DNA of 64,000 nt. Origin: Turritopsis dohrnii. Its lineage: Eukaryota > Cnidaria > Hydrozoa > Anthoathecata > Oceaniidae. Shown piece by piece: positions 44,684-56,700 of this stretch. The position numbers were made by a program, and so were the translations under genes. Position 1 is the stretch's first letter. Each line of letters starts with the position of its first letter. The stretch is from assembly GCA_027922465.2 (NCBI GenBank), contig BQMF02000180.1, forward strand, positions 679,755 through 743,754, read 5' to 3'. The notes beneath the pieces were generated by a model. That model had not been told where the DNA came from. It did no database searches and saw nothing but the letters and a program-made list of their open reading frames with translations.

Positions 44684-46279
44684 TTTTTTTACTATTCTTG
44701 AGTTGGTTTTATATGCCTTATCCTGGCTGTAGTGTCATTGAAGAATTTGTTTTGATGTACTTTTGTTATCTGTCAATTATGAAGTTATAGATCTAGCTCA
44801 TTCACAAATGGCAGTGGTGAAAATTTTCGGTGGTTATAAGCACAGAGATGAGGCCCGTACAGCCAGAATACGACTTATAAAAACAAACTCGGGAAAAGGT
44901 TTATGCCATAGTTGAGGGAGCCATCAATTTTACACTCAAAAATTTCTTTTAAATGTGAACTTGTAGTCAATTATCAAGGCGAATCTCCACTACACGATTT
45001 TTATGACAATCGTCAGAAGTTTCGCGGCGACGCCTGCACAGTTAAAAAAAACTTCTATCGCTTTAACGAAAAATTTAGCTGGAGAAAAGTAGAAAGGCTT
45101 TCTACTTTTAGTCAAGCAATCGACGATTGTTAAGTTTTAAACCAATGGAATTGCAGAACTATTCAGGGAAAGAGTATGCTCTTTGCGTTGATATCCTCCA
45201 TTTGAATTCATTTTCGGCATGAATGTATCGACGATCGTCTATTCGTTTAATTGTCTATTCACCTTATGGACCTTATTATAAGTTATAAGTTATAAAATTT
45301 GTTCCAATATTCAACCAACACGTTTGTTTCACAGACTTGTGCTATATCCTTTGTAACAATCTTGATGACAATTCAGCGAAATAGCATCTATTCAAACGAG
45401 CAGAACATGGATATAATGGTTGGATTGAATATTGGATCTTTTACCTCATACTTTAAATTTTCCATTAATTATTTCCTAATCTATTTCAAAGATGGTTTAA
45501 TCGTTTAAATTTTCATTTTTGCATGGACTATAGACACAGACATTTTCAAAATTTAATTTTCTGAGTTCGATGTTCATTGTGTCACTAATTAGCTATATGT
45601 CGTTTTTGCTCAGTCAAGTCTATTGATTCTTCTCATTTCCACATTCATGAGTTGTGTATTGTGTCTGTATATTTTAATTTTAATGTTATAGACTGATACT
45701 GTCCAGGTTCCTTTATTCTTAAATTAATTTTTGGACATATTTTGATTGTTAAGAGTCGCGTTTTTTGTTTAATAATTATTTTGCGTATCTTGTTACCATT
45801 TTATGTCAATTCAATTCATCAATTTAATGAAATAACAGTGTTCAGATATAAATATTAATATACAATATCATGCAAAGTTATATTTTTATGTTCCTAATGT
45901 ATTCCTCAATAAATACTTATGCTTAAGGATATAAAACATTGAGCGTTGGCCCAAATTGTCAAAATGGTTGTTCAAAAAAGTTATAGATATGTGATCACTA
46001 CTCATACAATAAAGACGGTGCCGGCACAAATCACTGTTAAGAGTGAGAACATCTTAGTATTGAAAACTGCAGATTTGTATTGATAGACGTATTTAAAAAC
46101 AGCAAAACGATTACTTGAATTATCACTTGGACGGTTTCTACAGTAAAACACTTATAACCGTGACTAAACTATAGGAAAAAGATGAGTACTAATATCTGAA
46201 TGAACAAATGCATCGAAAACACTTTGTTATTGACTTTAGGACACCCGTGGTGGAGTAAAGTATTTAAAATACCCGTGGT
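44684..46279. other. No gene seen
   Basis: 3' flank of the recombinase-like gene. Open frames at 44912-45133 and 45299-45508 have no recognisable motif. An (act)n tract lies near 46290. Confidence 0.45.
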
Positions 46280-46329
46280 TTCTCCTCCTACTACTACTAC
46301 TACTACTCCTCCAAGTTATGAACGTTTTC

Positions 46330-49045
46330 GTGCAGCGTTTACATGACATCGTTGCCGAATTCGCAAATTTGGTCAAATTAGGACTTCCAGTTGACCAATT
46401 TTCATGAAAATTTGCACAGAGCACAATTGAAAGGCGCTGATTTCGAATTTGACAATGATTTTGCCAGGTTTGACTAAAATTGGCCAATTTAGGCCAAATT
46501 TGGACCAAATTTCGAAAGTTCTTCAATTTTTATGAAATTTTGCACGGATCACATTTGAAAGGTGCTGATTTCGAATTTGATAATGATATTGCCAGGTTTG
46601 ACTAAAATTGGCCAATTTAGGCCAAATTTGGACCAAATTTCGAAAGTTCTTCAATTTTCATGAAAATTTGCACGGATCACAATTGAAAGGTGCTGATTTC
46701 AAATTTGACAATGATTTTGTCAGGTTTGACTAAAATTGGGCAATTTAGGCCAAATTTGGACCAAATTTCGAAAATTCTTCAATTTTCATAAAAACTTGCA
46801 CGGATCACATTTGAAAGGTGCTGATTTCGAATTTGACAATGATATTGACAGGTTTGACTAAAATTGGCCAACTTAGGCCAAATTTGGACCAAACTTCGAA
46901 AGTTCTTCAATTTTCATGAAAATTTGCACGGATCACAATTGAAAGGTGCTGATTTCAAATTTGACAATGATTTTGTCAGGTTTGACTAAAATTGGGCAAT
47001 TTAGGCCAAATTTGGACCAAATTTCGAAAATTCTTCAATATTCATAAAAACTTGCACGGATCACATTTGAAAGGTGCTGATTTCGAATTTGACAATGATA
47101 TTGACAGGTTTGACTAAAATTGGCCAACTTAGGCCAAATTTGGACCAAACTTCGAAAGTTCTTCAATTTTCATGAAATTTTGCACGGATCACATTTGAAT
47201 GGTGCTTATTTCGAATTTGGCAATGACATTGCCAGGTTTGACTAAAATTGGCCAATTTAGGCCAAATTTGGACCAAATTTCGATAGTTCTTCAATTTTCA
47301 TGAAAATTTGCACGGATCAAATTTGAAAGGTGCTGATTTCAAATTTGACAATGATATTGCCAGGCTTGACTAAAATTGGCCAATTTAGGCCAATTTCGGA
47401 CCAAATTTCGAAAATTCTTCAATTTTCACAAAAATTTGCACGGATCACATTTGAAAGGTGCTGATTTCGAATTTGACAATGATATTGCCAGGTTTGACTA
47501 AAATTGGCCAATTTAGGCCAAATTTGGACCAAATTTCGAAAGTTCTTCAATTTTTATGAAATTTTGCACGGATCACATTTGAAAGGTGCTGATTTCAAAT
47601 ATGACAATGATATTGCCAGGTTTGACTAAAATTGGCCAATTTAGGCCAAATTTGGACCAAATTTCGAAAGTTCTTCAATTTTTATGAAATTTTGCACGGA
47701 TCACATTTGAAAGGTGCTGATTTCAAATATGACAATGATATTGCCAGGTTTGACTAAAATTGGCCAATTTAGGCCAAATTTGGACCAAATTTCGAAAGTT
47801 CTTCAATTTTCATGAAATTTTGTACGGATCACATTTGAAAGGTGATGATTTCGAATTTGACAATTTTATTGCCAGGTTTGACTAAAATTGGCCAATTTAG
47901 GCCAAATCTTGACCAAATTTCGAAAGTTCTTCAATTTTTATGAAATTTTGCGACGATCACATTTGAAAGGTGCTGATTACAAATTTGACAATGATATTGC
48001 CAGGCTTGACTAAAATTGGCCAATTTAGGCCAATTTCGGACCAAATTTCGAAAATTCTTCAATTTTCACAAAAATTTGCACGGATCACATTTGAAAGGTG
48101 CTGATTTCGAATTTGCCAATGATATTGCCAGGTTTGACTAAAATTGGCCAATTTAGGCCAAATTTGGACCAAATTTCGAAAGTTCTTCAATTTTTATGAA
48201 ATTTTGCACGGATCACATTTGAAAGGTGCTGATTTCGAATTTGACAATGATATTGCCAGGTTTGACTAAAATTGGCCAATTTAGGCCAAATTTGGACCAA
48301 ATTTCGAAAGTTCTTCAATTTTCATGAAATTTTGCACGGATCACATTTGAAAGGTGCTGATTTCAAATATGACAATGATATTGCCAGGTTTGGCTAAAAT
48401 TGGCCAATTTAGGCCAAATTTGGACCAAATTTCGAAAGTTCTTCAATTTTCATGAAATTTTGTACGGATCACATTTGAAAGGTGATGATTTCGAATTTGA
48501 CAATTTTATTGCCAGGTTTGACTAAAATTGGCCAATTTAGGCCAAATCTTGACCAAATTTCGAAAGTTCTTCAATTTTCATGAAATTTTGCACGGATCAC
48601 ATTTGAAAGGTGCTGATTTCAAATATGACAATGATATTGCCAGGTTTGGCTAAAATTGGCCAATTTAGGCCAAATTTGGACCAAATTTCGAAAGTTCTTC
48701 AATTTTCATGAAATTTTGTACGGATCACATTTGAAAGGTGATGATTTCGAATTTGACAATTTTATTGCCAGGTTTGACTAAAATTGGCCAATTTAGGCCA
48801 AATCTTGACCAAATTTCGAAAGTTCTTCAATTTTTATGAAATTTTGCGACGATCACATTTGAAAGGTGCTGATTACAAATTTGTCAGTCATTTTGTCAAT
48901 TTTGACCAGAAATTGGTAATTTGGGCCAAATTTGGATCAAACTTAGAAAGTTCTGCAATATTCATAAAAATTTCTACAACGCACAATTAGAAGTTGCTGA
49001 TTTTGAATTTGCCAGTCATTTTATTAGATTTGAACATAATTTGGC
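46330..49045. repeat. 128-bp satellite array, about 21 copies
   Basis: Units repeat every 128 bp (for example gccagg/gtcagg/gacagg at 46591, 46719 and 46847). The conserved core is aaattggccaatttaggcc, followed by a gaccaaatttcgaaagttc box and a gcacggatcacatttgaaag box. First and last copies are the most diverged. A variant with tgtacggatc recurs at 47821, 48461 and 48717, spacings of 5 and 2 units, so higher-order duplication has occurred. 128 is not a multiple of three, so the short open frames across it are not genes. Confidence 0.95.
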
Positions 49046-50265
49046 AATTCGGCAACGTTGTATTTTTGAGACTAAATATGCATCGTTGTGTTGTGTCCTG
49101 AAGTCTTCAAGCCATGCGGCTTCTTGTTTATAATCAACTTTTAATAGTGTGGGAAAAAATTATAATTCTTTAAACTCCGATTTGAAGACTGTCTATCTGT
49201 ACAACACATAAAACATTGCCTGTGAGAGTTCCACCAAATTAAGCGGAAATTCAATTCATATACTTCATTAATTTTATATTTTACTTTTTCATTGGAAAGT
49301 TCTAAAGAATAGTATGAAGCAGCGTAAACATTTCCTAAATTTCAGCTTATAAAAAGAAGCAACTCCTGAGCAAAACTTATTTGAAAACGTTTGACTTTTC
49401 GTCAGGGAAAATTTTCGTCACTTGACAAAAATTTTGTCACTTTTCCCTGATATAAATTTTCCCCAAATGATTTTTTTAAAGAAAAGACTTTTCTCAACCT
49501 TTTCTATTTTCTACTTTCTGAAAACTATGGTAGCAAGTCAACATCGAGAATGCCACAAATTATAAACATCCTGTGCTAAGGATCATTGTGTGCTTTGTTT
49601 TTGGGTCAGAGAAGATCGTGCGTCGAAGAAGCTTTGACCTCGGGAAAACCAAATCGTCACGGAAAATTCCTCACTCGGCAGAAGTTCCGTCACTTTACAC
49701 CGACGAAATTATCCCCGATAGGGTACCTCATTAGAGTCTTTACTAAGCCTTTGTGGCGCTTTATTGCAGCTCATATAACGTCGTCCGTTTTTGGTAATTA
49801 AAATAGTTGACAATACAGGATTAAGTTTATATGGTCAGGGTTAGTTTCGAACGAGGGTAACGTCAGAGTGAAATGAAATGATATCCAAACATGTGATTTT
49901 GAGTTATTTTTTTGTGGTAAGGTTTATTTGCCCTAGCGTGTGTCTGATTTGTCCCCACAATTCGGATAGTTAAAAAAAGCTCGAAAAACACAGCGGCTCA
50001 TAAGCACGCACAGAAAGCACAACATATTCACACATAATTTGTGGGACAAAAAATTATTATCATTTTATTCAATGTCAACTTCAATTTCATGCTTAAATAG
50101 ATCATTTGTATTGTGGGACACAATATTTTGTCCCCACAGTGCATTTGTCCCCACAATGTACTGCTGGAACTTACATAAGTCCCCATAAGTACTTCATTCA
50201 CGAACGCACACACGCACACACACGCACACACAAAATGTCTCAGCACCCCACCCCTTCTGCGCATG
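49046..50265. other. No gene; short shared motifs
   Basis: The frame at 49586-49801 is not recognisable. Around 49950 and 50130-50160 the word ttgtccccacaa occurs, the inverse of the core of the 28.3-kb minisatellite. An (acacgc)n tract lies at 50200-50232. Confidence 0.45.
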
Positions 50266-50505
50266 CGTCGAAAACTGCTGACATCAACACTATCGTCAAA
50301 AACCGTCGAAAACTGTTGACATCAACACTATCGTCGAAAACCGTCGAAAACTGCTGACATCAACACTATCGTCGAAAACCGTCGAAAACTGTTGACATCA
50401 ACACTATCGTCGAAAACCGTCGAAAACTGCTGACATCAGCACTATCGTTGAAAACCGTCGAAAACTGCTGACATCGTCGAAAACCGTCGAAAACTGCTGA
50501 CATAC
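50266..50505. repeat. 38-bp tandem repeat, about six units
   Basis: Units contain cgtcgaaaactgctgacatc followed by aacactat and a second cgtcgaaaacc. The last units lose the middle part, giving a shorter period. A duplicated block with gagtcaggg and ctgactcagttctgtccact follows at 50512-50607. Confidence 0.9.
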
Positions 50506-50672
50506 ATATTGAATGAGTCAGGGGATTTCCTGACTCAGTTCTGTCCACTCATAGAAAATTCATTAAATGAGTCAGGGAAATCCCTGACTCAGTTCTGTCC
50601 ACTCTTAAAAAATTTCCAAATTGAAAAAGTCTATATAATAAAGGATGTTGATAATAATAAAACAAGAACATT

Positions 50673-50802
50673 CAAATTAAATTATTTTATTAAACGAAGC
50701 TTTTCGTAAGAATCTCTTACATCTTCAGGTTAAAAATATTTTTAACCTGAAGATGTAAGAGATTCTTACGAAAAGCTTCGTTTAATAAAATAATTTAATT
50801 TG
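50673..50802. repeat. Perfect 130-bp palindrome
   Basis: Two 65-base arms are exact reverse complements with no spacer; the centre is aaaaatattttt. It lies 38 bp upstream of the ankyrin ORF. Possible origins are an inverted element end, a replication fold-back or an assembly join. Confidence 0.95.
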
Positions 50803-50839
50803 AAATTAAAACTTATGGCGAATAGATACCTCATAAAGG

Positions 50840-51409
50840 ATGTTGAGTTATTTCAGAAACGTTGTTACTTTTTTATATAACAAGACTAAGGAGAGACTAG
50901 GATATGGACGGTCACATAATGTGAGTGATTTTAATAAGGCAATGATAACGGCCGCTTACAAGGGTCACATCGAGATAGTTAAACTATGTAAGGAGTGGGG
51001 TGCGACGGGTTTTCACCTAGCAATATGGTTAGCAGCTAAGAATGGTCACATTGAGATCGTCAAATTATGCAAGGAGTGGGCCGAGGATGATTTTGAAAGG
51101 GCAATGCTAATAGCAGCTTTGTTGGGTCACATTGAGATAGTTAAACTGCTAAAGGAGTGTGGTGCGGTGGATTTTGAGGGGGTAATGGAGTTTGCAGCTT
51201 TCAATGGTCACTTTATGATTGTAGCACTCTGTCGACGTTGGTTAGGTTATGGCGCTATACATGAAGACTTGTTCCGCTATCATCACAAGCGTCGATTCGG
51301 AAAAGATCTCTATTACGAGTTGGTGGAAGTTACCATGCATCCGGATAGGGTATGGGATTGGTACTATGATGAAGAGGAGAAGAAATTTCTAACTGGCTAT
51401 TTTCAATAA
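50840..51409 (+). CDS. Ankyrin-repeat protein, viral type
   Basis: 189 codons from a good ATG. About four consecutive repeats of roughly 33 residues share the pattern GHIEIVKLCKEWGA, then FxxAMxxAAxxGH, typical of ankyrin-like repeats seen in large DNA viruses and in some Polintons. The C-terminus has YHHKRRFGKDLYYEL and an acidic tail. The frame is intact and directly precedes the convergent ATPase remnant, so it probably belongs to the Polinton. Such proteins bind partner proteins; a target cannot be inferred. Confidence 0.75.
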   Translation: MLSYFRNVVTFLYNKTKERLGYGRSHNVSDFNKAMITAAYKGHIEIVKLCKEWGATGFHLAIWLAAKNGHIEIVKLCKEWAEDDFERAMLIAALLGHIEIVKLLKECGAVDFEGVMEFAAFNGHFMIVALCRRWLGYGAIHEDLFRYHHKRRFGKDLYYELVEVTMHPDRVWDWYYDEEEKKFLTGYFQ

Positions 51410-51419
51410 GTATACAAAC

Positions 51420-52033
51420 TTATTGAAGAACAACCTTGTAACTCCTTGGGAACCTACATCGTATGTAAAGATATGCGTGTTCTGAAGCATCCAATTCTTG
51501 CAAGATGTCACTCCAGTCGTTTTTGATGACATTGGTTTCATCATCGATAAGCTTAACATCACTCTTCTCTTTAGGATACCAAACGAATAGCATCTTTGCT
51601 TGCCGTCTGATAGTTTTTGGAAGAGCTGTGTAGACTTGGGTGAGAAGCCATAGACTATGTTTTTGATGACGTCCTGTGGTACTTAGATTGAGAAGTGGAG
51701 TCCCCTTCTTATCGAGTTTCTCATCAGCTATGGAATCATCGCTGATGAATAAGGTTTCCTGCCCTGCAAATTGCTTGGTGAATATCTCAATCCAATATAG
51801 TAAGTCCTGTTGTGGTGTAGGTTCGATCAGAAAAACATCATCATCTTCCCAGAGAATCGTACAGTCTTTATAGGTTTTATTCCATCGGAGGGAAGGACAG
51901 AGAATGACGATGTAGTCAAAGTGGTGCTTGAAATGGTTCTGTAGTAAGCGTAGAGCCAGTTCCGTCTTGCCACAGAGATAGGAAAGTGCGGATGCTGGCC
52001 CAAAATTATATCATAAGCAAGAATCCCTGTCAA
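51420..52033 (-). pseudogene. Polinton packaging ATPase, frameshifted
   Basis: The minus-strand frame ending at TAA 51420-51422 is open for about 195 codons but has no start codon. Visible are GKTELALRLL (end of the Walker A loop), YIVILCPS, LFISDDS (Walker B-like), STTGRHQKHSLWLLTQ (sensor region) and YPKEKSD. These match the FtsK/HerA-type genome-packaging ATPases of Polintons. Just upstream the frame shifts: YDIILG lies in another frame, and the segment between it and GKT is abnormal. An indel has therefore damaged the P-loop, and this copy should be inactive. Confidence 0.8.
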
Positions 52034-52318
52034 TTATTCTCTCATAACATGGAATCATATGATTTCGAGAATTTCCCTACTATAGCTAATATTATCATCT
52101 AAGACCTTTGTTTTCATAACGCGATACGAGTTATGAAACGTGTTATTTTGATTACATAACAAATAACAACATGTAAGCAGTTTTAATTATTATTATATAA
52201 CCACAAATTACTCATAATTGTAAACAATTAAATATCTCATAAAAATGTAGTAAAAAGCAGTTTGTAGTAGTTTCATTTTTATAACATAAATGAGCTAACA
52301 ATACATATAACATACAGA

Positions 52319-52390
52319 TCAGCGTAGTCTAGTGGATAAGAACGCTAACTTGTAACAACAAGGTCGTGTGTTCGAACCCCACGCAGTTCG
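52319..52390 (+). repeat. tRNA-like sequence (Thr-TGT-like)
   Basis: A box tagtctagtggata, loop cttgtaa and B box gttcgaacccc are at tRNA spacing on the plus strand. The anticodon stem is mispaired, so a SINE head or tRNA pseudogene is likelier than a working tRNA. Confidence 0.5.
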
Positions 52391-53517
52391 TCTGAGAGGA
52401 AGTATATATACTTCGGCGGTTGTAGATCTCTCATGTTCTGGTTGTAAAACTTGCATGAGTGCGCACTTCCCCGCAGTTGTGTTGAATATATCGCGGAATG
52501 GTTAGCATTGCGTCTGGGTGATTTATCACTGTCAGGTTTCTCTGGTCCATAGAGACATTCAGGTTACCGTCATTTCGATCGAAATTCAACAAACGCCAGG
52601 GCTTAGAAGTGTTAGCATGTATCCACAATGCCGGCTATAATTGCAAACTACATGCGCTGATCAGCGAAATACATACCATATACTAAACATCGTGGTAATC
52701 GCTAAAACCAAAGCTATTTTCTCTTCTTCGTGAGATGGGAGTGAATCTGTTTGACTCACTACTCTTTTGTGAACTTCCTTTTGTGAACTTTTATTTTTTG
52801 TTTGTGTTGGAGAGCTAGTCACTTTGGGTGAAATATGATGCTCTTGCATAACATTAATCATTTTGTTATGTAATCATTTTGTTATGTAATCAAAACTTAC
52901 CATGTAATCAAAATAACAAAATGCTATATATAGTCATAACAAAAAGCTGTTTTGAACATAAAAAGATGGTTACCGTCAAATCGAAGAAAATTATAGCGTT
53001 CCGAGGGACACCACAAGCAGACACTGAGATCTAAATGAATGATATAAAACCCAAGAGCGGAATAATTTGAAAATTGTGGTGAACAGGCGACAGAGTCTGC
53101 TGGAAAGGGAAGGTCTAGTGGAGCGGCTAGATTGGAACTGGATGGTGCCGTCCGCTCCCGGTATTCACCACAAAATGTGCCAAAAGTTGTCGGGAAAAAC
53201 AATGTGACTAGATGTAATATACTCGAACAGATCATGAACGGCCATTGCGTGCGTAGTAGTCGGAGTTCGTAAGTAGTCACACACAAATAGTCTAAGATCT
53301 AGGGGTAGAGCTCAGAGCTGGTGGATTCGAGAAGCCAGGGTGGAGTGCCGGTTAGATCGAAGACAATGAATTAAAAACCCTCTAGGGTATCACAACAACA
53401 ACAACAAAAACCCTAGAGGGTTCTCCTAAGGGAGTTTTGTTTTCAATAATAATAATAATAATAAGTTCATGGTTGGACTCATTTATTGATTAAACTTTAT
53501 GTAGGGAAATCCCTGAT
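52391..53517. other. No gene seen
   Basis: Several unconvincing frames on the minus strand. attttgttatgtaatc-type words repeat near 52860-52930. A hairpin (accctctagggt / accctagagggt) at 53374-53422 resembles a 3'-end or terminator-type stem. The motif accctctagg recurs at 57777 near another stem with gtaac arms. Confidence 0.4.
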
Positions 53518-53730
53518 TATAGTAAAAAGCAGTTTGTAGCAGTTTAAATTTTATAACATAAATGAGCTAACAATACATATAACACACAGACACAGACACA
53601 CACAAATCATCGATGCAGTCAAAAAGATCTTCAAAGTCAATATCCATAGGTATCATGTATAATTCGTTTATTTTGTTTGTTTTTTTTTTGTTTGTTTTTT
53701 TTTGTTTTTTTTTTTTTTTGTTTTTTTTTT

Positions 53731-53766
53731 TTACCTCTTACCTCTTACCTCTTACCTCTTACCTCT
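53731..53766. repeat. 7-bp tandem repeat (acctctt) x 5
   Basis: Five units directly follow long T-rich runs and lie just beyond the 3' end of the PolB gene. Confidence 0.9.
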
Positions 53767-53774
53767 TTGTTATC

Positions 53775-56700
53775 TTATACATATCTATAATGTCCTCTGG
53801 CATATGTAGCAATACCATCTTTTGCAATAATTCTTTTGTCATCATCCGCATTGAGAGCGAGTTTGTTTGTTTTTATAGTGTGGACATCATGCTTAATTGA
53901 TTGAAAGGTCATCTGTTCCCTGTAAACATTCTTACCATCAAATAAGCATCTCTTATAATCATCAAACCCCATCGTCTTCTTTACTACACACTTCTTGACT
54001 CCCTTGCACTTCTTGTCTTCTTTTCCGTCTAGCTGTTTATATGCATATGTCTTCGCTCTTAGAGCAACAAACTCTGTCATTATCTTACCACCCAACTCAT
54101 CTTTCATTAGACCAATGACTTTCTTATTCAAACCTATGGGTAAAGGTCTGTTATCTTTCTCATCGTACGCTGAAGTGTCGAATCTCAAAGCTACATCATC
54201 AGCGATATCTTTGTAAAAGTCGTCGGTTTTGATGTGATAGACAAAGCTGTCTGTATCCATATAGCAGAGCTTTAGATTATCACCATATTTTGGTCTCATG
54301 TAATCATAGTGAAACCCATACATAATCGTCTTTGACAAATCAAGAACTGTAGGTCCCAGATAGATCGGCTTGTTCAATACGAGTTTGATCTTTTGCATTT
54401 CAGCAGCCATCAAATGTTCACTGAAACAGATACTACCCTTGAAATTAGGTTTCATCACCAGCTTCTCATATTGTTCTTTCTTGGTAGCCAAGCGTATGTC
54501 TTTATGTTTACGTTGATTCTCCATAGTTTTACCAAAGACTGAATTGTTCATGAGCTTGAAAAAGTCCTTTTCAAAGTCATTCTTTGATTTAGTACGCAAA
54601 TTGGTGTTGAAATCGATGTACGGCTTCAACCATGCACTTTGTCTAAATCTCAGTACTCTATGAACCTTCTCAAGAACAAGACCATGCTTCAGCGCTTGAT
54701 CAAGTGCACGGATATGAATAATATAGTTCTTCTTGTCTGAAAGACATGGAGTTAGCTTTTCTACACCATTGATCTTCTTTCGCTCAGGCATAAACGGAAG
54801 ATCGTTATGTGAATCATGAAGCTCCTGAGGATAGTTCACATCAACTTCAAGAAGATAACCATATTTACCGTCTTTCTCAGCCAACTTTGAAATGAAATCG
54901 GCGGTAAATTTATTAGCATCTACCCACTTGAAATTTCCTGTCGGTAGCTTCTGAATCATAGCCCATCCATATAGATTATTTGCATCAAGATATTGGAGAT
55001 AGCTACTTTCTTCAGTCTTCTTATATTTAGCATCCATATACTTGTTATTGGCTTTAGCATGTCTACGAACAGCCTGACAGAGACCTCCTCTAATACCTTG
55101 CTCTACGAACAGAAACATATCCATATCTGACAACAGATCCAGCTCAACCTCTGTCTTTTTCAAACAGGCTTGCCAAGCTAGTCCTGGAGCAGTGTAAAAA
55201 TGTGCAGGATCCAGTTTATAGTTCGTTATGCATGTTTCCCTAAAAGTCTCAAAAACATCAGCAAGCAATAGAACGTCTGTCTTGAGGTAGAGATCATGAT
55301 ACGCACCCATATTTTTATTTTTCATATGTTTCCACACATTCTGTGCATGCGTATAATCAGCATCACTGATACCTTTCATGTTCAACTTGCTATAAAAAGC
55401 ATCTTTCGGTGGGAGCTTAGTTTCGTTAAACTTATCAAAAGAATCAATGTATTCATAAGGATAAACTCCTTTTCTTCTCAATAGTTTGAATTGCTCATCG
55501 CCCTTGAAGAATTTTCGAAGGTTTTTACACTGATCGTCAGATAGATTGTTTACCAAGTTATCCAGACTACTAGCCATGAAACGCACACTATCGATGAATC
55601 TCAACTGTATCTTTTGAACCTTAGTCTCCCCATTTTTGTCAGTATATTCACCAACCTTAACATCCAATGAGAAAGATATATATTTTTCTTTGTTTTCAGC
55701 GATGACGGCAATCCCTTCATCTCCATACTGTTTGGCTAGTTCTTTGATAAACAGATGAGCATCATATCCGCTTAGATTGTGAAAGACGATCGGAATGTAT
55801 TTAGGCACTTTGTAACGGAGATTACAAGACTGATGTGCAGCTCCACGAAATTTACCAGTAAAATGACAGTGATCCCTAACCTTAATATTATCTTTTTCAA
55901 ATTCTTTCATACATATGTGACATTTATCTGAATCGGTAAATCCCTGTTCCTCTTCATATGTGAGGTCTCGCATTCTTTGTTTAGGAAACATGTTGTATAG
56001 CCTTTTCACTTCACCTACCGCATGATCCACGAAACGTAAAACACAGTCTTCACCTCGATAAAGCGTTAGAGGGTCTGAAACTTCACCATGAGCAAATTTG
56101 CTATAACAACAGAAGCCTGTGGGGATATGTATACCAACCTTTTTAGTGGATGATCCAATAACGCTACGCGGTTCTTTACAAACCTCTTTTGACAAAGCTT
56201 CGAAATCAGCATACATTATGAAAGGAGCTTTGAGCTGGTACTGACCATCATGAAATTTAACGGTGCTACCCTCCTTCGGCATTTCGATCTTCGCGACATC
56301 ATTATTTTTACAATATTCAAAGTGTTCATCTCGTGTTTTCTCACTTGAGAATCCATTGAGACAATTCAAGCAATAATGTTCTTTATTTTTGTGCTTCGAG
56401 TTGACCTTACTCAAGACACCACTCAAGTTCTTTACAGCTATATAATGTCTCTTTTCCTCTTCACATAGTAAAAACAAAACAACCGTTTCTTTGCGATCAA
56501 GATGCTTCGACTTACGACACATATAGATACCTTCTTTCTCGTCTTTTGTCAAAACATGCACAGCGATATCAGGGTTCCTCCTCTCAAACAAATCTATTTT
56601 ATTTAGCGCCATTGGAAACGATAAACCCTTCCAATTATATTTATCAACATGTTTCTTGAGATTCATTATCCTTTGTGGATTTTTCTTAATCTTATCATGA

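Larger units (their letters stand above)
52245..53590. repeat. Pair of about 70-bp direct repeats
   Basis: 52245-52318 and 53518-53590 share agtaaaaagcagtttgtag and ataacataaatgagctaac at the same spacing, with few differences. They bound about 1.2 kb that contains the tRNA-like sequence and no recognisable gene. The segment could be an insertion or the product of a local duplication where Polinton genes would be expected. Confidence 0.75.

Noticed and set aside
46236..49133. Open frames across the 128-bp satellite
   Set aside because: The unit length is not a multiple of three, frames are short and change between copies, and the same words occur on both strands.
52319..52390. Functional tRNA-Thr
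   Set aside because: The loop cttgtaa fits a TGT anticodon, but the stem around it does not pair.
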